Notes: generated from the letters alone by a model not told the origin. A stretch of DNA of 64,000 bases from Lelliottia sp. WAP21 (GCF_020532665.2 NZ_JAIWPG020000001.1:186001-250000); one strand, 5' to 3'. Shown: positions 30,270 through 40,184, numbered from the stretch's first letter. Made by a program: numbers and translations.

Positions 30270-31199
30270 TTACGCGACTTTGCGGGTCTGTTGTTTTTCG
30301 GCATGCGCCAGCGCGGCCTCGCGCACCCAGGCACCCTCTTCCCAGGCGCGGTTTTTGGCGGCCAGTCGTTCGTGATTGCAGAGACCACGTCCGTTGACCA
30401 CCTCGTTGAATTCCTGCCAGTCGATTTCACCAAAACGGTAATGTCCGGTCCCGGCATCGAACTGCAGGTCTGCATCCGGCACCGTCATCCCCAGCATCTC
30501 CACCTGCGGAACCGTGTTGTCGACAAAGCGCTGGCGCAGTTCATCGTTGCCAAAACGCTTAATTTTCCAGGCCAGGCTGCGGGCGCTGTTGGGAGAGTTG
30601 TCATCGTTTGGTCCGAACATCATCAGCGCCGGCCACCAGAAACGGTTGATGGCGTCCTGCAGCATCTGACGCTGGGACTCGCTGCCATGGGCCAGCGCCA
30701 TGCAGGCTTCAAAACCCTGGCGCTGGTGGAAGCTCTCCTCTTTACAGATTTTCACCATCGCACGGGCGTAAGGGCCGTAGGAGGTCCGGCACAGCGCCAC
30801 CTGATTCACTATCGCGGCGCCGTCCACCAGCCAGCCGATGACCCCGATGTCCGCCCAGCTCAACGTCGGGTAATTGAAAATCGAGGAGTATTTCATCTTG
30901 CCGTCGAGCATCTTTTGGTAGATGTCCTCCCGGGCGCAGCCCAGCGTCTCCGCCGCGCTGTACAGATACAGACCATGTCCCGCTTCATCCTGCACCTTAG
31001 CCAGCAATATGGCCTTACGGCGCAGCGTCGGCGCGCGGGTGATCCAGTTGCCCTCTGGCAGCATGCCAACGATCTCAGAATGCGCATGTTGTCCAATCTG
31101 GCGGATTAAGGTCTTGCGGTAGGCATCCGGCATCCAGTCTTGCGGCTCGATGGCCGTCTCTTGTGCAATGCGCTGCTCAAAGCGTTGTTCTTCCGTCAC
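30270..31199 (-). CDS. paaA: Phenylacetyl-CoA epoxidase catalytic subunit PaaA
   Basis: Di-iron monooxygenase subunit that epoxidises phenylacetyl-CoA with O2. Carboxylate and His ligands lie in [13 protein letters not shown] and [14 protein letters not shown], the EX2H pairs of bacterial multicomponent monooxygenases. I use GTG 31199, which has AAAGGTGA at good spacing and gives 309 residues, the E. coli length; an ATG at 31220 would add seven residues behind a poor ribosome site. First gene of the paaA-K operon. Confidence 0.96.
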   Translation of the reverse strand: MTEEQRFEQRIAQETAIEPQDWMPDAYRKTLIRQIGQHAHSEIVGMLPEGNWITRAPTLRRKAILLAKVQDEAGHGLYLYSAAETLGCAREDIYQKMLDGKMKYSSIFNYPTLSWADIGVIGWLVDGAAIVNQVALCRTSYGPYARAMVKICKEESFHQRQGFEACMALAHGSESQRQMLQDAINRFWWPALMMFGPNDDNSPNSARSLAWKIKRFGNDELRQRFVDNTVPQVEMLGMTVPDADLQFDAGTGHYRFGEIDWQEFNEVVNGRGLCNHERLAAKNRAWEEGAWVREAALAHAEKQQTRKVA

Positions 31200-31210
31200 G
31201 TCGTCACCTT

Positions 31211-31252
31211 TATGATTCATTAATATATTCATCAAGGCAGAATGATGAATCA
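31211..31252 (-). promoter_or_regulatory. PaaX-like sites before paaA
   Basis: On the reverse strand TGATTCATCAT (31242-31252), 43 bp upstream of the paaA start; the same 11 bases occur 44 bp upstream of paaZ on the other strand. A further TATGATTCAT lies at 31211-31220 on the forward strand. Confidence 0.55.
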
Positions 31253-31312
31253 CTTCGTTTCGTAAAAGTTACACAAAGGTTAAATATAACCCCAAGAAAT
31301 GTTTGTTTGATT

Positions 31313-31328
31313 TGTGATGCCGCTCGCA
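31313..31328. promoter_or_regulatory. CRP site in the paaA-paaZ intergenic region
   Basis: TGTGA-TGCCGC-TCGCA, one mismatch to the TGTGA-N6-TCACA consensus, placed centrally in the 284-bp divergent region. E. coli paaA and paaZ promoters are both cAMP-CRP dependent, which supports it. Confidence 0.7.
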
Positions 31329-31427
31329 AGGCTTTTCATTACGGGCCTCTTTCACGGCTAAATGCGGCTTAAAAGCACCTGGTGAGATCACAGTGTTAAC
31401 AAATCATTAAAATCTCAGCTTGATTTT

Positions 31428-31440
31428 TATGATTCATCAT
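31428..31440 (+). promoter_or_regulatory. PaaX-like operator before paaZ
   Basis: TATGATTCATCAT, ending 44 bp upstream of the paaZ ATG. It mirrors the paaA-side site at 31242-31252 and shares 11 bases with the site before paaX. Confidence 0.6.
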
Positions 31441-31483
31441 CCAACTATCTATAGCTAAATGACGTAACACTTGGAGAAGAGAG

Positions 31484-33529
31484 ATGCAGAAGTTAGCCAG
31501 CTTCTTGTCCGGCGCCTGGCAGTCTGGCCAGGGCCGTGAACGCACCATTCAGCACGCGATAAGCGGCGAAACATTATGGGAAGTGACCAGCGAAGGGTTG
31601 AATATGGCCGATGCTCGCCGCTTTGCCATTGAGCATGGCGGTGAAGCGCTGCGTGCGATGACCTTTATTGAACGTGCCGCGATGCTGAAAGCGGTCGCCC
31701 GCCATCTGCTTGCACAAAAAGATCTTTTCTACAGCCTTTCAGCGCAAACCGGCGCAACCCGCGCTGACAGCTGGGTCGATATCGAAGGTGGCATCGGCAC
31801 GCTGTTTACCTATGCGGGTCTCGGCAGCCGCGAGCTACCGGACGACACGCTATGGCCAGAAGATGAACTGATCCCCCTGTCAAAAGAGGGCGGATTTGCG
31901 GCGCGTCATGTCCTGACATCCAAATCGGGCGTGGCAGTACATATCAACGCGTTTAACTTCCCCTGCTGGGGAATGCTGGAAAAACTCGCCCCCACCTGGC
32001 TTGCCGGTATGCCCGCCATCATTAAACCGGCAACCGCCACCGCACAGGTGACGCAGGCGATGGTGAAAGCGATCGTGGAGAGCGGCCTGGTGCCCGACGG
32101 CGCGATCAGCCTGATTTGCGGCGGCGCGGGGGATCTGCTGGATAGGCTTGACAGCCAGGACGTGGTGACCTTTACCGGCTCAGCGACCACCGGGCAGAGG
32201 CTGCGCGTACACCCTAATATCGTGGCGAACGCGATTCCGTTCACCATGGAAGCGGATTCGCTTAACTGCTGTGTTTTAGGCGAGGACGTCACGCCAGACC
32301 ACCCTGAGTTTGCTCTGTTCATCCGCGAGATCGTGCGGGAAATGACCGCCAAAGCGGGCCAAAAATGTACCGCGATCCGCCGGATTATCGTTCCGCAAAG
32401 ACAAATAGATGCCGTGAGCCAGGCGCTGGTTGCGCGTCTTGAGGAGGTTGTGGTCGGCGATCCGGCCCAGGAAGGCGTCAAAATGGGCGCGCTGGTGAAC
32501 GCCGAACAGCGTGCCGACGTTCAGGAAAAAGTCGATCACCTGCTTGCAGCAGGCTGTCAGATCCGTCTGGGCGGCAAAGCGGATCTGCAGGCGCCAGGCG
32601 CTTTTTACCCGCCGACGCTGCTGTTTTGCCCTCAACCTGATGAGACGCCCGCCGTTCACGAGATCGAAGCCTTTGGTCCGGTCGCAACCCTCATGCCTTA
32701 CCAGGATTCACAGCATGCCCTGTCGCTGGCACGCGCAGGCGGCGGCAGCCTGGTGGCTACGCTGGTGACGGCCGATCGGCAGCTTGCTCGCCAGTTTATC
32801 GCCGGCGCGGCGCGTGCCCATGGCCGTATCCAGATCCTGAATGAAGAGTCGGCTAAAGAGTCCACCGGCCACGGTTCGCCGCTGCCGCAGCTGGTGCACG
32901 GCGGGCCGGGGCGTGCGGGCGGCGGTGAGGAGCTGGGCGGTTTACGCGCCGTGAAGCATTACCTGCAACGCACCGCCATTCAGGGCAGCCCGACCATGCT
33001 GGCGGCTATCGGTCAGCAGTGGGTACGCGGTGCGCAGGTGCGCGAAGATCGCGTGCATCCGTTCCGCAAATATTTCGAGGAGCTGCAGCCAGGAGACAGT
33101 CTGTTAACGCCCCGCCGGACGCTAACGGAAACTGATATCGTTAATTTCGCCTGTCTCAGCGGGGATCATTTCTACGCCCACATGGACAAAATTGGTGCGG
33201 CAGAGTCAATTTTCGGCGAGCGTGTCGTGCACGGCTACTTCTTGATCTCTGCCGCCGCAGGGTTGTTTGTGGATGCAGGCGTCGGCCCGGTGATTGCCAA
33301 CTATGGCATGGAGAATCTGCGCTTTATTGAACCCGTGAAGCCAGGGGACACGATTCAGGTGCGGCTGACCTGTAAACGCAAGACGCTGAAAAAACAGCGT
33401 AACGCAGAGGAAAAACCGACCGGCGTGGTGGAATGGGCCGTGGAAATTTTCAATCAACACCAGCAGGCCGTTGCCCTTTACTCCATCCTGACGCTGGTCG
33501 CGCGCCAGCACGGCGATAATCACGCGTAA
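31484..33529 (+). CDS. paaZ: Oxepin-CoA hydrolase/3-oxo-5,6-dehydrosuberyl-CoA semialdehyde dehydrogenase
   Basis: A 681-residue fusion enzyme, as long as E. coli PaaZ. The N-terminal aldehyde dehydrogenase domain (to about residue 520) has the Glu in FTMEADSLN and the nucleophilic Cys in [11 protein letters not shown]; the C-terminal MaoC-like hydratase domain has the DHFYAHMD active-site Asp/His. It opens the oxepin ring and oxidises the resulting aldehyde to prevent a toxic dead end. Divergent from paaA. GGAGAAGAG precedes the ATG. Confidence 0.97.
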   Translation: MQKLASFLSGAWQSGQGRERTIQHAISGETLWEVTSEGLNMADARRFAIEHGGEALRAMTFIERAAMLKAVARHLLAQKDLFYSLSAQTGATRADSWVDIEGGIGTLFTYAGLGSRELPDDTLWPEDELIPLSKEGGFAARHVLTSKSGVAVHINAFNFPCWGMLEKLAPTWLAGMPAIIKPATATAQVTQAMVKAIVESGLVPDGAISLICGGAGDLLDRLDSQDVVTFTGSATTGQRLRVHPNIVANAIPFTMEADSLNCCVLGEDVTPDHPEFALFIREIVREMTAKAGQKCTAIRRIIVPQRQIDAVSQALVARLEEVVVGDPAQEGVKMGALVNAEQRADVQEKVDHLLAAGCQIRLGGKADLQAPGAFYPPTLLFCPQPDETPAVHEIEAFGPVATLMPYQDSQHALSLARAGGGSLVATLVTADRQLARQFIAGAARAHGRIQILNEESAKESTGHGSPLPQLVHGGPGRAGGGEELGGLRAVKHYLQRTAIQGSPTMLAAIGQQWVRGAQVREDRVHPFRKYFEELQPGDSLLTPRRTLTETDIVNFACLSGDHFYAHMDKIGAAESIFGERVVHGYFLISAAAGLFVDAGVGPVIANYGMENLRFIEPVKPGDTIQVRLTCKRKTLKKQRNAEEKPTGVVEWAVEIFNQHQQAVALYSILTLVARQHGDNHA

Positions 33530-33541
33530 TCCTCTCCCTTT

Positions 33542-33567
33542 GCCGGGAAGGTTCCTTCCCGGCTTTT
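33542..33567 (+). terminator. Rho-independent terminator of paaZ
   Basis: GCCGGGAAG (33542-33550) pairs with CTTCCCGGC (33555-33563), loop GTTC, followed by TTTT. Confidence 0.88.
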
Positions 33568-33572
33568 CAATC

Positions 33573-33610
33573 TGGCAAGACTGACAAATAACCTGGCAGA
33601 TGCAGGCAAA
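33573..33610 (+). promoter_or_regulatory. Tandem FeaR-type sites before tynA
   Basis: TGGCA-N8-AAA at 33573-33588 fits the FeaR site TGNCA-N8-AAA described for E. coli. A second TGGCA starts exactly 21 bp later (33594) with its A-tract shifted one base (AAA at 33608-33610). The pair begins just past the paaZ terminator, about 75-110 bp before tynA. Confidence 0.6.
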
Positions 33611-33683
33611 CGCTTTTCCCGTGCGCCTGTCAGGATAACGCTGGCATAACACGATACACACAACAACGAAAATGAGGTCAACG

Positions 33684-35957
33684 ATGGGAAGTCACTCTTC
33701 TTTTTCTCCCCGTAAAACGGCACTGGCCATGGCAGTGACGTTGCTTTGTGCCTGGCAGTCACCCGTCTTCGCCCACGGCAGCGAAGCACATATGGTTCCT
33801 CTGGAAAAGACCCTTGCTGAATTTGGCGCGGAGGTACAGTGGGACGAGTACGCCGGGATGTTTACCCTGATCAAAGATGGCGCGTTTGTGAAGGTGAAAC
33901 CCGGGGCAAAAACCGCCATCGTTAACGGTAAAACCCTGACGTTACCGGTGCCGGTGGTGATGAAAAATAAGCACGCGTTTATCTCTGACACCTTTATTAA
34001 CGATGTCTTCCAGTCGGGACTCGATCAGACTTTTCAGGTTGAAAAAAGCCCTCATCCTTTGAACGCCTTAACCGCTGATGAGATCAAAGTTGCCGCCGAT
34101 ATTGTCAAAGCCTCCGCGGATTTTAAGCCCAATACCCGCTTTACGCAGATCGCCCTCGCCGAGCCGGAGAAAGCCAAAGTCTGGGATTATGTCCTGAACG
34201 GTACTGCCGTTGACACGCCACGCCAGGCGAATATCACGATGCTCGACGGGAAACACATCATCGAAAGCCGGGTGGATCTTAAGGATAAAAAGGTCCTGAG
34301 CTGGACCGCGGTGAAAGATGCCCACGGCATGGTGCTGCTGGATGATTTCGCCACCGTGCAGCAGATCATTAATGAGAGCGCAGAATTTGCCGAGGCCCTG
34401 AAAAAGCATGGCGTTAACGATCCGAAAAAAGTGATGACCACCCCACTCACCGTGGGCTATTTCGACGGGAAGGACGGCCTGAAGCAGGAAGACCGTTTGC
34501 TAAAGGTGGTGAGCTATCTGGACGTCGGCGATGGCAACTACTGGGCGCACCCGATTGAAAATCTGGTGGCGGTGGTCGATCTCGAACAGAAAAAAATCAT
34601 CAAAATTGAAGAAGGCCCGGTAGTACCGGTGCCCTTAACGCCGCGTCCTTATGATGGTCGCGACCGCGTTGCCCCGACGAAAAAGCCGCTCTCGATTGTG
34701 GAGCCGGAAGGCAAGAACTACACCATCACCGGCGATCGTGTGCACTGGCAGAACTGGGATTTTCACCTGAGCCTGGATTCACGCGTGGGGCCCATGATCT
34801 CGACCGTCACCTATAACGACAACGGTAAAAAGCGTCAGGTGATGTATCAGGGGTCGCTGGGCGGAATGATTGTTCCCTACGGTGACCCGGACGTAGGCTG
34901 GTACTTTAAGGCGTACCTTGATTCTGGCGACTATGGCATGGGGACGCTGACCTCCCCGCAGGTTCGGGGTAAAGATGCGCCCGCCAATGCGGTGATGCTC
35001 AATGAGACCATCGCGGATTACACCGGCGCACCCACCGAAATCCCCCGTGCCATCGCCATTTTTGAACGCTACGCCGGGCCTGAATATAAACATCAGGAGA
35101 TGGGCCAGCCAAACGTCAGCACCGAGCGGCGAGAGCTGGTGGTTCGGTGGATAAGCACGGTGGGCAACTACGATTATCTCTTCGACTGGGTGTTCCACGA
35201 GAACGGTACAATCGGCATTGATGCGGGCGCAACGGGTATCGAAGCCGTCAAAGGTGTGCAGGCAAAAACCATGCATGATGCCACCGCGAAAAAAGATACC
35301 CAATACGGCACGCTCATCGACCATAACATCGTCGGGACAACCCACCAGCATATCTACAACTTCCGCCTCGATATGGATGTGGACGGTATCGAAAACCGAC
35401 TGGTGGCACTCGATCCGGAGGTCAAACCGAACACGGCGGGTGGCCCGCGCACCAGTTCGTTACAGGTGAATCAGTACACCATCGACAGCGAGCAACAGGC
35501 GGCGCAGAAATTCGATCCCGGCACCATTCGCCTGTTGAGCAATGCACATAAAGAAAACCGCATGGGAAATCCTGTTTCTTATCAAATTATCCCGTACGCA
35601 GGCGGCACGCACCCTGTTGCCACCGGGGCGAAATTTGCGCCTGACGAGTGGATTTATCATCGCCTGAGCTTTATGGATAAACAGCTGTGGGTGACGCGCT
35701 ATCAGCCGAATGAGAAGTATCCGGAAGGGAAATACCCTAACCGTTCCACGCACGATACCGGGCTGGGTCAGTACAGTAAAAATGACGAGTCGATAAATAA
35801 CGAAGATGATGTTGTCTGGATGACTACCGGCACCACACACTTCGCCCGCGCCGAGGAGTGGCCCATCATGCCAACGGAATGGGTGCATACGCTGCTTAAG
35901 CCATGGAATTTCTTCGACGAAACGCCAACGCTTGGCAAGAATAAGGACGCTCCTTAA
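33684..35957 (+). CDS. tynA: Primary-amine oxidase (copper/topaquinone)
   Basis: Periplasmic copper amine oxidase that turns phenylethylamine, tyramine and related amines into aldehydes, ammonia and peroxide. A 30-residue signal peptide ends at VFAHGSEA. The copper amine oxidase N1 domain, N2 and N3 domains and the catalytic beta-sandwich follow. Tyr496 of the precursor in GNYDY is the topaquinone precursor (Tyr466 in mature E. coli numbering), YLDSGDYGMG has the catalytic base, and THQHIYNF has two copper histidines; STHDTG holds the third. 757 residues, as in E. coli. ATG 33684 follows TGAGGT. Confidence 0.97.
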   Translation: MGSHSSFSPRKTALAMAVTLLCAWQSPVFAHGSEAHMVPLEKTLAEFGAEVQWDEYAGMFTLIKDGAFVKVKPGAKTAIVNGKTLTLPVPVVMKNKHAFISDTFINDVFQSGLDQTFQVEKSPHPLNALTADEIKVAADIVKASADFKPNTRFTQIALAEPEKAKVWDYVLNGTAVDTPRQANITMLDGKHIIESRVDLKDKKVLSWTAVKDAHGMVLLDDFATVQQIINESAEFAEALKKHGVNDPKKVMTTPLTVGYFDGKDGLKQEDRLLKVVSYLDVGDGNYWAHPIENLVAVVDLEQKKIIKIEEGPVVPVPLTPRPYDGRDRVAPTKKPLSIVEPEGKNYTITGDRVHWQNWDFHLSLDSRVGPMISTVTYNDNGKKRQVMYQGSLGGMIVPYGDPDVGWYFKAYLDSGDYGMGTLTSPQVRGKDAPANAVMLNETIADYTGAPTEIPRAIAIFERYAGPEYKHQEMGQPNVSTERRELVVRWISTVGNYDYLFDWVFHENGTIGIDAGATGIEAVKGVQAKTMHDATAKKDTQYGTLIDHNIVGTTHQHIYNFRLDMDVDGIENRLVALDPEVKPNTAGGPRTSSLQVNQYTIDSEQQAAQKFDPGTIRLLSNAHKENRMGNPVSYQIIPYAGGTHPVATGAKFAPDEWIYHRLSFMDKQLWVTRYQPNEKYPEGKYPNRSTHDTGLGQYSKNDESINNEDDVVWMTTGTTHFARAEEWPIMPTEWVHTLLKPWNFFDETPTLGKNKDAP

Positions 35958-36028
35958 TCTGCCCACATCAGACGGACAACGTTCCGGCTTTTTTAGTTTA
36001 AAATGTGAAGAGCTCTGACAAACCTTGT

Positions 36029-36051
36029 GGGCGGATATTCCGCCCTTTTTT
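36029..36051 (+). terminator. Rho-independent terminator after tynA
   Basis: GGGCGGA (36029-36035) pairs with TCCGCCC (36039-36045), loop TAT, followed by TTTTTT. It lies about 70 bp past tynA and before the diguanylate cyclase start, so the two genes are transcribed separately, at least in part. Confidence 0.85.
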
Positions 36052-36083
36052 ATGCGCCCTGCGCCCCGGAAGAAAGACCGTTA

Positions 36084-37190
36084 ATGGATAAAAGGCACGC
36101 TCACCCCACCGATTTAGCCACCTGGCCCACCCGTGACGCCATGATCGCCCATGGACTTGCCATCAACCTGCCCTGGCTGGCCTTTGTGAACATCAGCTTT
36201 GCCCTGATGATTCTTTTACGTAACGTCCTGCTTGATGATTTTGACGCCATTTATCACGTCACGCAGCCGTTAAACGTCATGCTGAATGGTTTTTTACTGG
36301 GCATCATCGTCCTGTCCGTGGCGTTAATCTTTATGGGCTGGCGGCATGTGCGTGGAATCGATCTGGCATTATGTCTGACCAGCGTAATGTGGTCCGGGGC
36401 CTGCTACGCGTTACTGACCGTGTGGCAACTTCCCCATGCCTGGCCGCTGTGCGCCATCCTTTTACTTTCCGCCTTAGCCGCGCTTTATTATCACCCGACA
36501 GGTTTACTGGCCTTTGTGCTCCCGCTCTGGCTGGCATTACCGGTCGCCAGCGTGGTGCTCAATCAGGGGATAAACCTTCGCTTTGCCGTGGTCTGGACGG
36601 TTTTTTCGCTGATTCTCCTCTGCGGGCGTTTTATTCTGGTGAGCTGGTTTAACGAGGCCTGGCGGCGCAACCAGCAAAATCAGCTGTTGATTGCGCGTCT
36701 TGATGCGCTGGCGCATAAGGATCCGCTCACCGATACCGCTAATCGTCGATCTATGGAAAACGTGCTGGAGAACGCGGTGAACCAGGGGCACTCGTTCACG
36801 GTGATCATGCTGGACGTCGATTACTTCAAGCTTTACAACGACCATTATGGCCATCAGGCGGGGGATGCGTGTCTGACGCGGGTGGCTAAGGCGCTCAGCC
36901 ATTCAGTCCGCACGCCTGACGATGTGGTCTCCCGATATGGCGGCGAAGAGTTTGTGGTGATCCTGTTTGATTGTTCTAAAGAGATGGCAGAACAGGTGGC
37001 TAAACGGATTCAGGACAATCTGCGTGCTGAAGCCATCCCTCATGCACAATCGAAGGTTAGCGAGTGGGTGACGGTCAGTATGGGCATCGCCAGTATGCAA
37101 AAAGGGCATCAGGCCAGCGAGATTATTGCTCAGGCCGACGCCGCGCTCTACCGCGCCAAAAACGGGGGTCGCGATCGCTGGTCGGCCTGA
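36084..37190 (+). CDS. Membrane-bound diguanylate cyclase (GGDEF domain)
   Basis: A 368-residue protein with about six membrane segments in the first 190 residues and a C-terminal GGDEF domain (about 205-368). The active site reads RYGGEEF, preceded by MLDVDYFKLYNDHYGHQAGD, so it should make cyclic di-GMP. The allosteric I-site is not canonical: RTPDD precedes by one residue too many for RxxD. ATG 36084 is weakly supported by GGAAG; the open frame back to 36027 runs through the tynA terminator and is rejected. Between tynA and feaB, where E. coli K-12 has no such gene. I do not recognise a named orthologue. Confidence 0.88.
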   Translation: MDKRHAHPTDLATWPTRDAMIAHGLAINLPWLAFVNISFALMILLRNVLLDDFDAIYHVTQPLNVMLNGFLLGIIVLSVALIFMGWRHVRGIDLALCLTSVMWSGACYALLTVWQLPHAWPLCAILLLSALAALYYHPTGLLAFVLPLWLALPVASVVLNQGINLRFAVVWTVFSLILLCGRFILVSWFNEAWRRNQQNQLLIARLDALAHKDPLTDTANRRSMENVLENAVNQGHSFTVIMLDVDYFKLYNDHYGHQAGDACLTRVAKALSHSVRTPDDVVSRYGGEEFVVILFDCSKEMAEQVAKRIQDNLRAEAIPHAQSKVSEWVTVSMGIASMQKGHQASEIIAQADAALYRAKNGGRDRWSA

Positions 37191-37207
37191 GATTAACCCT
37201 TTGGGCC

Positions 37208-38707
37208 TTAATATCGGACACACACCGACTTCGTTTCACACCAGCCATCGAGCCAGTCCGGTCCAAAATCTCGCCCGGTGCCGGACTGCTTCATGCCACC
37301 AAACGGCAGATTGGCGTCGATCAGCGTATGGCTGTTTACCCACACGGTGCCCGCCTGCAGTCGGTCAGTATATTCCAGCGCTTTACTGATGTTTTGTGTC
37401 CAGACACTCGCCGTCAGACCATATGGCGTATCATTGGCCTGTCGCAACGCCTCTTCACCGTCGGCGACGCGCACCAGATTTACCACCGGGCCAAAGACCT
37501 CCTCTCGCGTCAGGCGAAGCTGCTCCGACGGGTTCACCACCAGAGTCGGGGCGACATAGTAGCCTTTGCTATCCGGGCCGCTCTGGCCGCTGATAAGTTC
37601 CGCGTTACCGGATTTAGCCTCATCCAAAAATGCCTGCACTTTATCGCAATGCGCGCGTGAAACCAGCGGATTGATGAACGCCTGAGGAGACATCCCCGGG
37701 CCGACACTCAGTGACTTCACGGCACTTTCAAAACCGCTGACCAGGGTGTCAAAAAGCGGCGCTTCGATATAAATGCGCGAACTTGCCGCACAGACCTGGC
37801 CCTGATTCAGAAAACTACCGGTCATCAGCCCTTCAATCACCCAGGCAGGATCGGCATCTTTCAGCACAATGGCCGGATTTTTGCCGCCTAATTCCAGGGT
37901 TACGCCCGTCAGCGTGTCGGCGGCGGCACGGGCAATCTGTTTCCCGGTGGCGGTGGAACCGGTAAAGCTGATTTTCGCAATATGCGGATGAGAGGTTAAC
38001 GCCGCGCCACACACGGCACCGCTTCCGGTCACGACGTTAAAGACGCCTTCCGGTATCCCGGCTTCGCTCGCCAGTTCCGCCACGCGCAGCAGAGTCAGGG
38101 GCGTGGTTTCCGAAGGTTTAATCACAATTGAGCAGCCTGCCGCCAGCGCGGGCATCACCTTCCACATGCCAATCATTAACGGAAAGTTCCACGGGACAAT
38201 GCCCGCCACCACCCCTACCGGCTCCTTGCGGGTCCATGCCTGGTATCGCGCCCCCTGGGGTAAAGGAATCGAAAGATCGAGCGTTTTTCCGGCAATTTTG
38301 GTGGTTAACCCGGCGGTGTAGCGCATCCAGTTGAGGGTACAGCCCACTTCAAAGGCCCGCGAGATGTTGATGGATTTCCCCTGCTCCAGGGTTTCGAGTT
38401 GGGCCAGCGCCTCGCCGTGCTGTTCAACCAGGTCGGCGAAACGCAGCAGAATACGTTCGCGTTCCGCGGGCAGCTTGCTGGCCCAGCGCCGGGCGACAAA
38501 CGCGCGCCAGCCTGACATCACCGCACGATCCACATCGTCCACACTGGCATCGGCAGTTGAAGCGATAATGTCACCTGTCGCCGGGTTATAGATATTCAGC
38601 CGTTTTTCGCTGTCAGAGGCCGCCTGGCGACCTTCGATCCACAGGCCATGATGTCGGTCCAGAAACTGCTGCACGTCGGGCAGAATGGCGACGGATGATT
38701 CAGACAT
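37208..38707 (-). CDS. feaB: Phenylacetaldehyde dehydrogenase
   Basis: NAD-dependent aldehyde dehydrogenase (also called padA) of 499 residues that oxidises phenylacetaldehyde, the product of TynA, to phenylacetate. Motifs are [27 protein letters not shown] with the general base, and the nucleophile Cys in GQVCAASSR; the conserved C-terminus [21 protein letters not shown] is as in E. coli. AAAGGAG precedes the ATG. Divergent from feaR, with two tandem FeaR-type sites upstream. Confidence 0.97.
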   Translation of the reverse strand: MSESSVAILPDVQQFLDRHHGLWIEGRQAASDSEKRLNIYNPATGDIIASTADASVDDVDRAVMSGWRAFVARRWASKLPAERERILLRFADLVEQHGEALAQLETLEQGKSINISRAFEVGCTLNWMRYTAGLTTKIAGKTLDLSIPLPQGARYQAWTRKEPVGVVAGIVPWNFPLMIGMWKVMPALAAGCSIVIKPSETTPLTLLRVAELASEAGIPEGVFNVVTGSGAVCGAALTSHPHIAKISFTGSTATGKQIARAAADTLTGVTLELGGKNPAIVLKDADPAWVIEGLMTGSFLNQGQVCAASSRIYIEAPLFDTLVSGFESAVKSLSVGPGMSPQAFINPLVSRAHCDKVQAFLDEAKSGNAELISGQSGPDSKGYYVAPTLVVNPSEQLRLTREEVFGPVVNLVRVADGEEALRQANDTPYGLTASVWTQNISKALEYTDRLQAGTVWVNSHTLIDANLPFGGMKQSGTGRDFGPDWLDGWCETKSVCVRY

Positions 38708-38772
38708 CGGTAACTCCTTTATGATTCTTCGCAGGGTGTTATCGCAGTCTATGTCGGGTTTTCGCCTTACGC

Positions 38773-38809
38773 TTTTTTCTCTGTGACATTCGCTTTGCCA
38801 CCTGTGACA
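38773..38809 (-). promoter_or_regulatory. Tandem FeaR-type sites before feaB
   Basis: On the reverse strand TGTCA-N8-AAA occurs twice (38794-38809 and 38773-38788), exactly 21 bp apart. The spacing equals that of the pair before tynA, and both copies match the FeaR site TGNCA-N8-AAA. They lie about 65-100 bp upstream of feaB. Confidence 0.68.
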
Positions 38810-38947
38810 GGCACCGCAAATTGTGATAATTGCCGCTTATATCGCTGTTGTCGGTGAGTGTTCTTTCCTATAGTCAGCCTCAGGGTTCTGACAAAATGCA
38901 ACACAAATGCAACAATGCAAAACCAATAAAAAGCAGCGAGATGAGCC

Positions 38948-39856
38948 ATGGTGTGTGCAAACGAACAGGAAAAATATCAGCACTGGCTGGCGCAAATTAA
39001 CCAGGTCTGTGGCAGCTTTGCGGCTCGCCCGCTACCCGGTCAGTTCATCGGTGAGCTGGAAACCAGCTACGCCCGCAGCCTTAAGCTCAGCACCGTCACC
39101 GCCGGTGCCGTCAGTCTGTTTCGTACACCTCAGGAGATCAAAACCAGCAATGACGCCTGGTTTTATACCGTCTTTCAGCTCGACGGTAGCGCCACGGTCG
39201 AGCAGGATGGCAGCCAGACGCGAATCGAAGCGGGCGATATAACCTTAATCGATGCGTCACGCCCCTGCTCCCTTTACTGGCAAGAGCCCTCCCGGCAGAT
39301 TTCACTGTTATTACCGCGCCAAATCCTTGAACAGCAGTGCCGTTTCCAGGAGGTGAGCTGCGCCCATACCCTGTCGCGCCATTTACCTACCGTTCAGCTC
39401 AGCCACCGGTTGCTCAAAGAGAGTATGAATAACGCCGATCTCAGTTCGCGGGAGAGCGAAGCGGCGCTGGAAGCGATGGTGTGTTTGCTCCGCCCCGCGT
39501 TCCAACAGCGTGAGGCGGTAGAGCCTCGCAAGGAGCGGCAGTTTCGCAAGGTGCTCGCGTTAATTGATGACGCTATTCAGTCTGATGCGTTACGCCCGGA
39601 GTGGATTGCAACAGAGTGCGGCATGTCGGTGCGGAGTCTGTATCGAATGTTCGCCGACAAAGGACTGGTGGTGGCCCAGTACATCAAAAATCGGCGTCTG
39701 GATCTCTGTGCCCAGGTATTGCGGGCGACAGGCGATGAGGAAAAGCTGGCGGGGATCGGTTACCGCTGGGGATTTGCCGATCACAGCCATTTCTCTACGG
39801 CTTTTAAGCAGCGCTTTGGCGTCTCGCCGGGCGAGTATCGCAAGCGCTACCGCTGA
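38948..39856 (+). CDS. feaR: AraC-family activator FeaR
   Basis: A 302-residue AraC/XylS activator of tynA and feaB. The N-terminal AraC-binding-like domain runs to about residue 190; the C-terminal double helix-turn-helix contains CGMSVRSLYRMFADKGLVVAQYIKN and WGFADHSHFSTAFKQRFGVSPGEYR. Colinear with E. coli FeaR (301 residues) with a divergent first 20 residues. GTG 38951 is an alternative start. The stop abuts the ydbL stop on the other strand with no space, so there is no room for a terminator. Confidence 0.95.
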   Translation: MVCANEQEKYQHWLAQINQVCGSFAARPLPGQFIGELETSYARSLKLSTVTAGAVSLFRTPQEIKTSNDAWFYTVFQLDGSATVEQDGSQTRIEAGDITLIDASRPCSLYWQEPSRQISLLLPRQILEQQCRFQEVSCAHTLSRHLPTVQLSHRLLKESMNNADLSSRESEAALEAMVCLLRPAFQQREAVEPRKERQFRKVLALIDDAIQSDALRPEWIATECGMSVRSLYRMFADKGLVVAQYIKNRRLDLCAQVLRATGDEEKLAGIGYRWGFADHSHFSTAFKQRFGVSPGEYRKRYR

Positions 39857-40177
39857 TCATTTCTTCATCCACTTGCCGTTAATGCCTTTGACATATTCAC
39901 CCGGCTGCGCGCGGGCCACCAGTTTTTGCCCGGCCATTTTAGCCACTTCGTCTACCGGTAAATTGTTATCGTCAGCCAGTTTCTGATAGCTCTCACTGCG
40001 TGCCGCATTGATCTCTTTGACCAGGGCCAGCGTCTCAGCGTCCTGACGCAGTGGCGCTATGTAACCACTGAGGGTTTCGCCCACCCGTCCCTGCGTGCGC
40101 GCATCATTAAGGCTGAGAGCAAATGCCTGCACGCTTAAGCCCAGCGCCAGTATGCCTGTGATGAGTCGTTTTTTCAT
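39857..40177 (-). CDS. ydbL: DUF1318 family periplasmic protein YdbL
   Basis: A 106-residue small secreted protein. A signal peptide (MKKRLITGILALGLSVQAFA) precedes the DUF1318 domain, with ARTQGRVGETLSGYI and QKLVARAQPGEYVKG as conserved blocks. In E. coli YdbL modulates the YdbH-YnbE intermembrane bridge. ATG 40177 follows GAGGTG; longer in-frame starts overlap ynbE. Seven bases after ynbE. Confidence 0.93.
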   Translation of the reverse strand: MKKRLITGILALGLSVQAFALSLNDARTQGRVGETLSGYIAPLRQDAETLALVKEINAARSESYQKLADDNNLPVDEVAKMAGQKLVARAQPGEYVKGINGKWMKK

Positions 40178-40184
40178 CCACACC

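Noticed and set aside
29811-31109. 432-codon open frame on the forward strand opposite paaC, paaB and paaA
   Set aside because: It is antisense to three highly conserved genes, has no ribosome site and is rich in Arg, His and Cys as expected for a GC-rich shadow frame.
36027-36083. Longer start for the diguanylate cyclase
   Set aside because: It would begin just upstream of, and be translated through, the tynA terminator hairpin, and adds 19 residues with no support.
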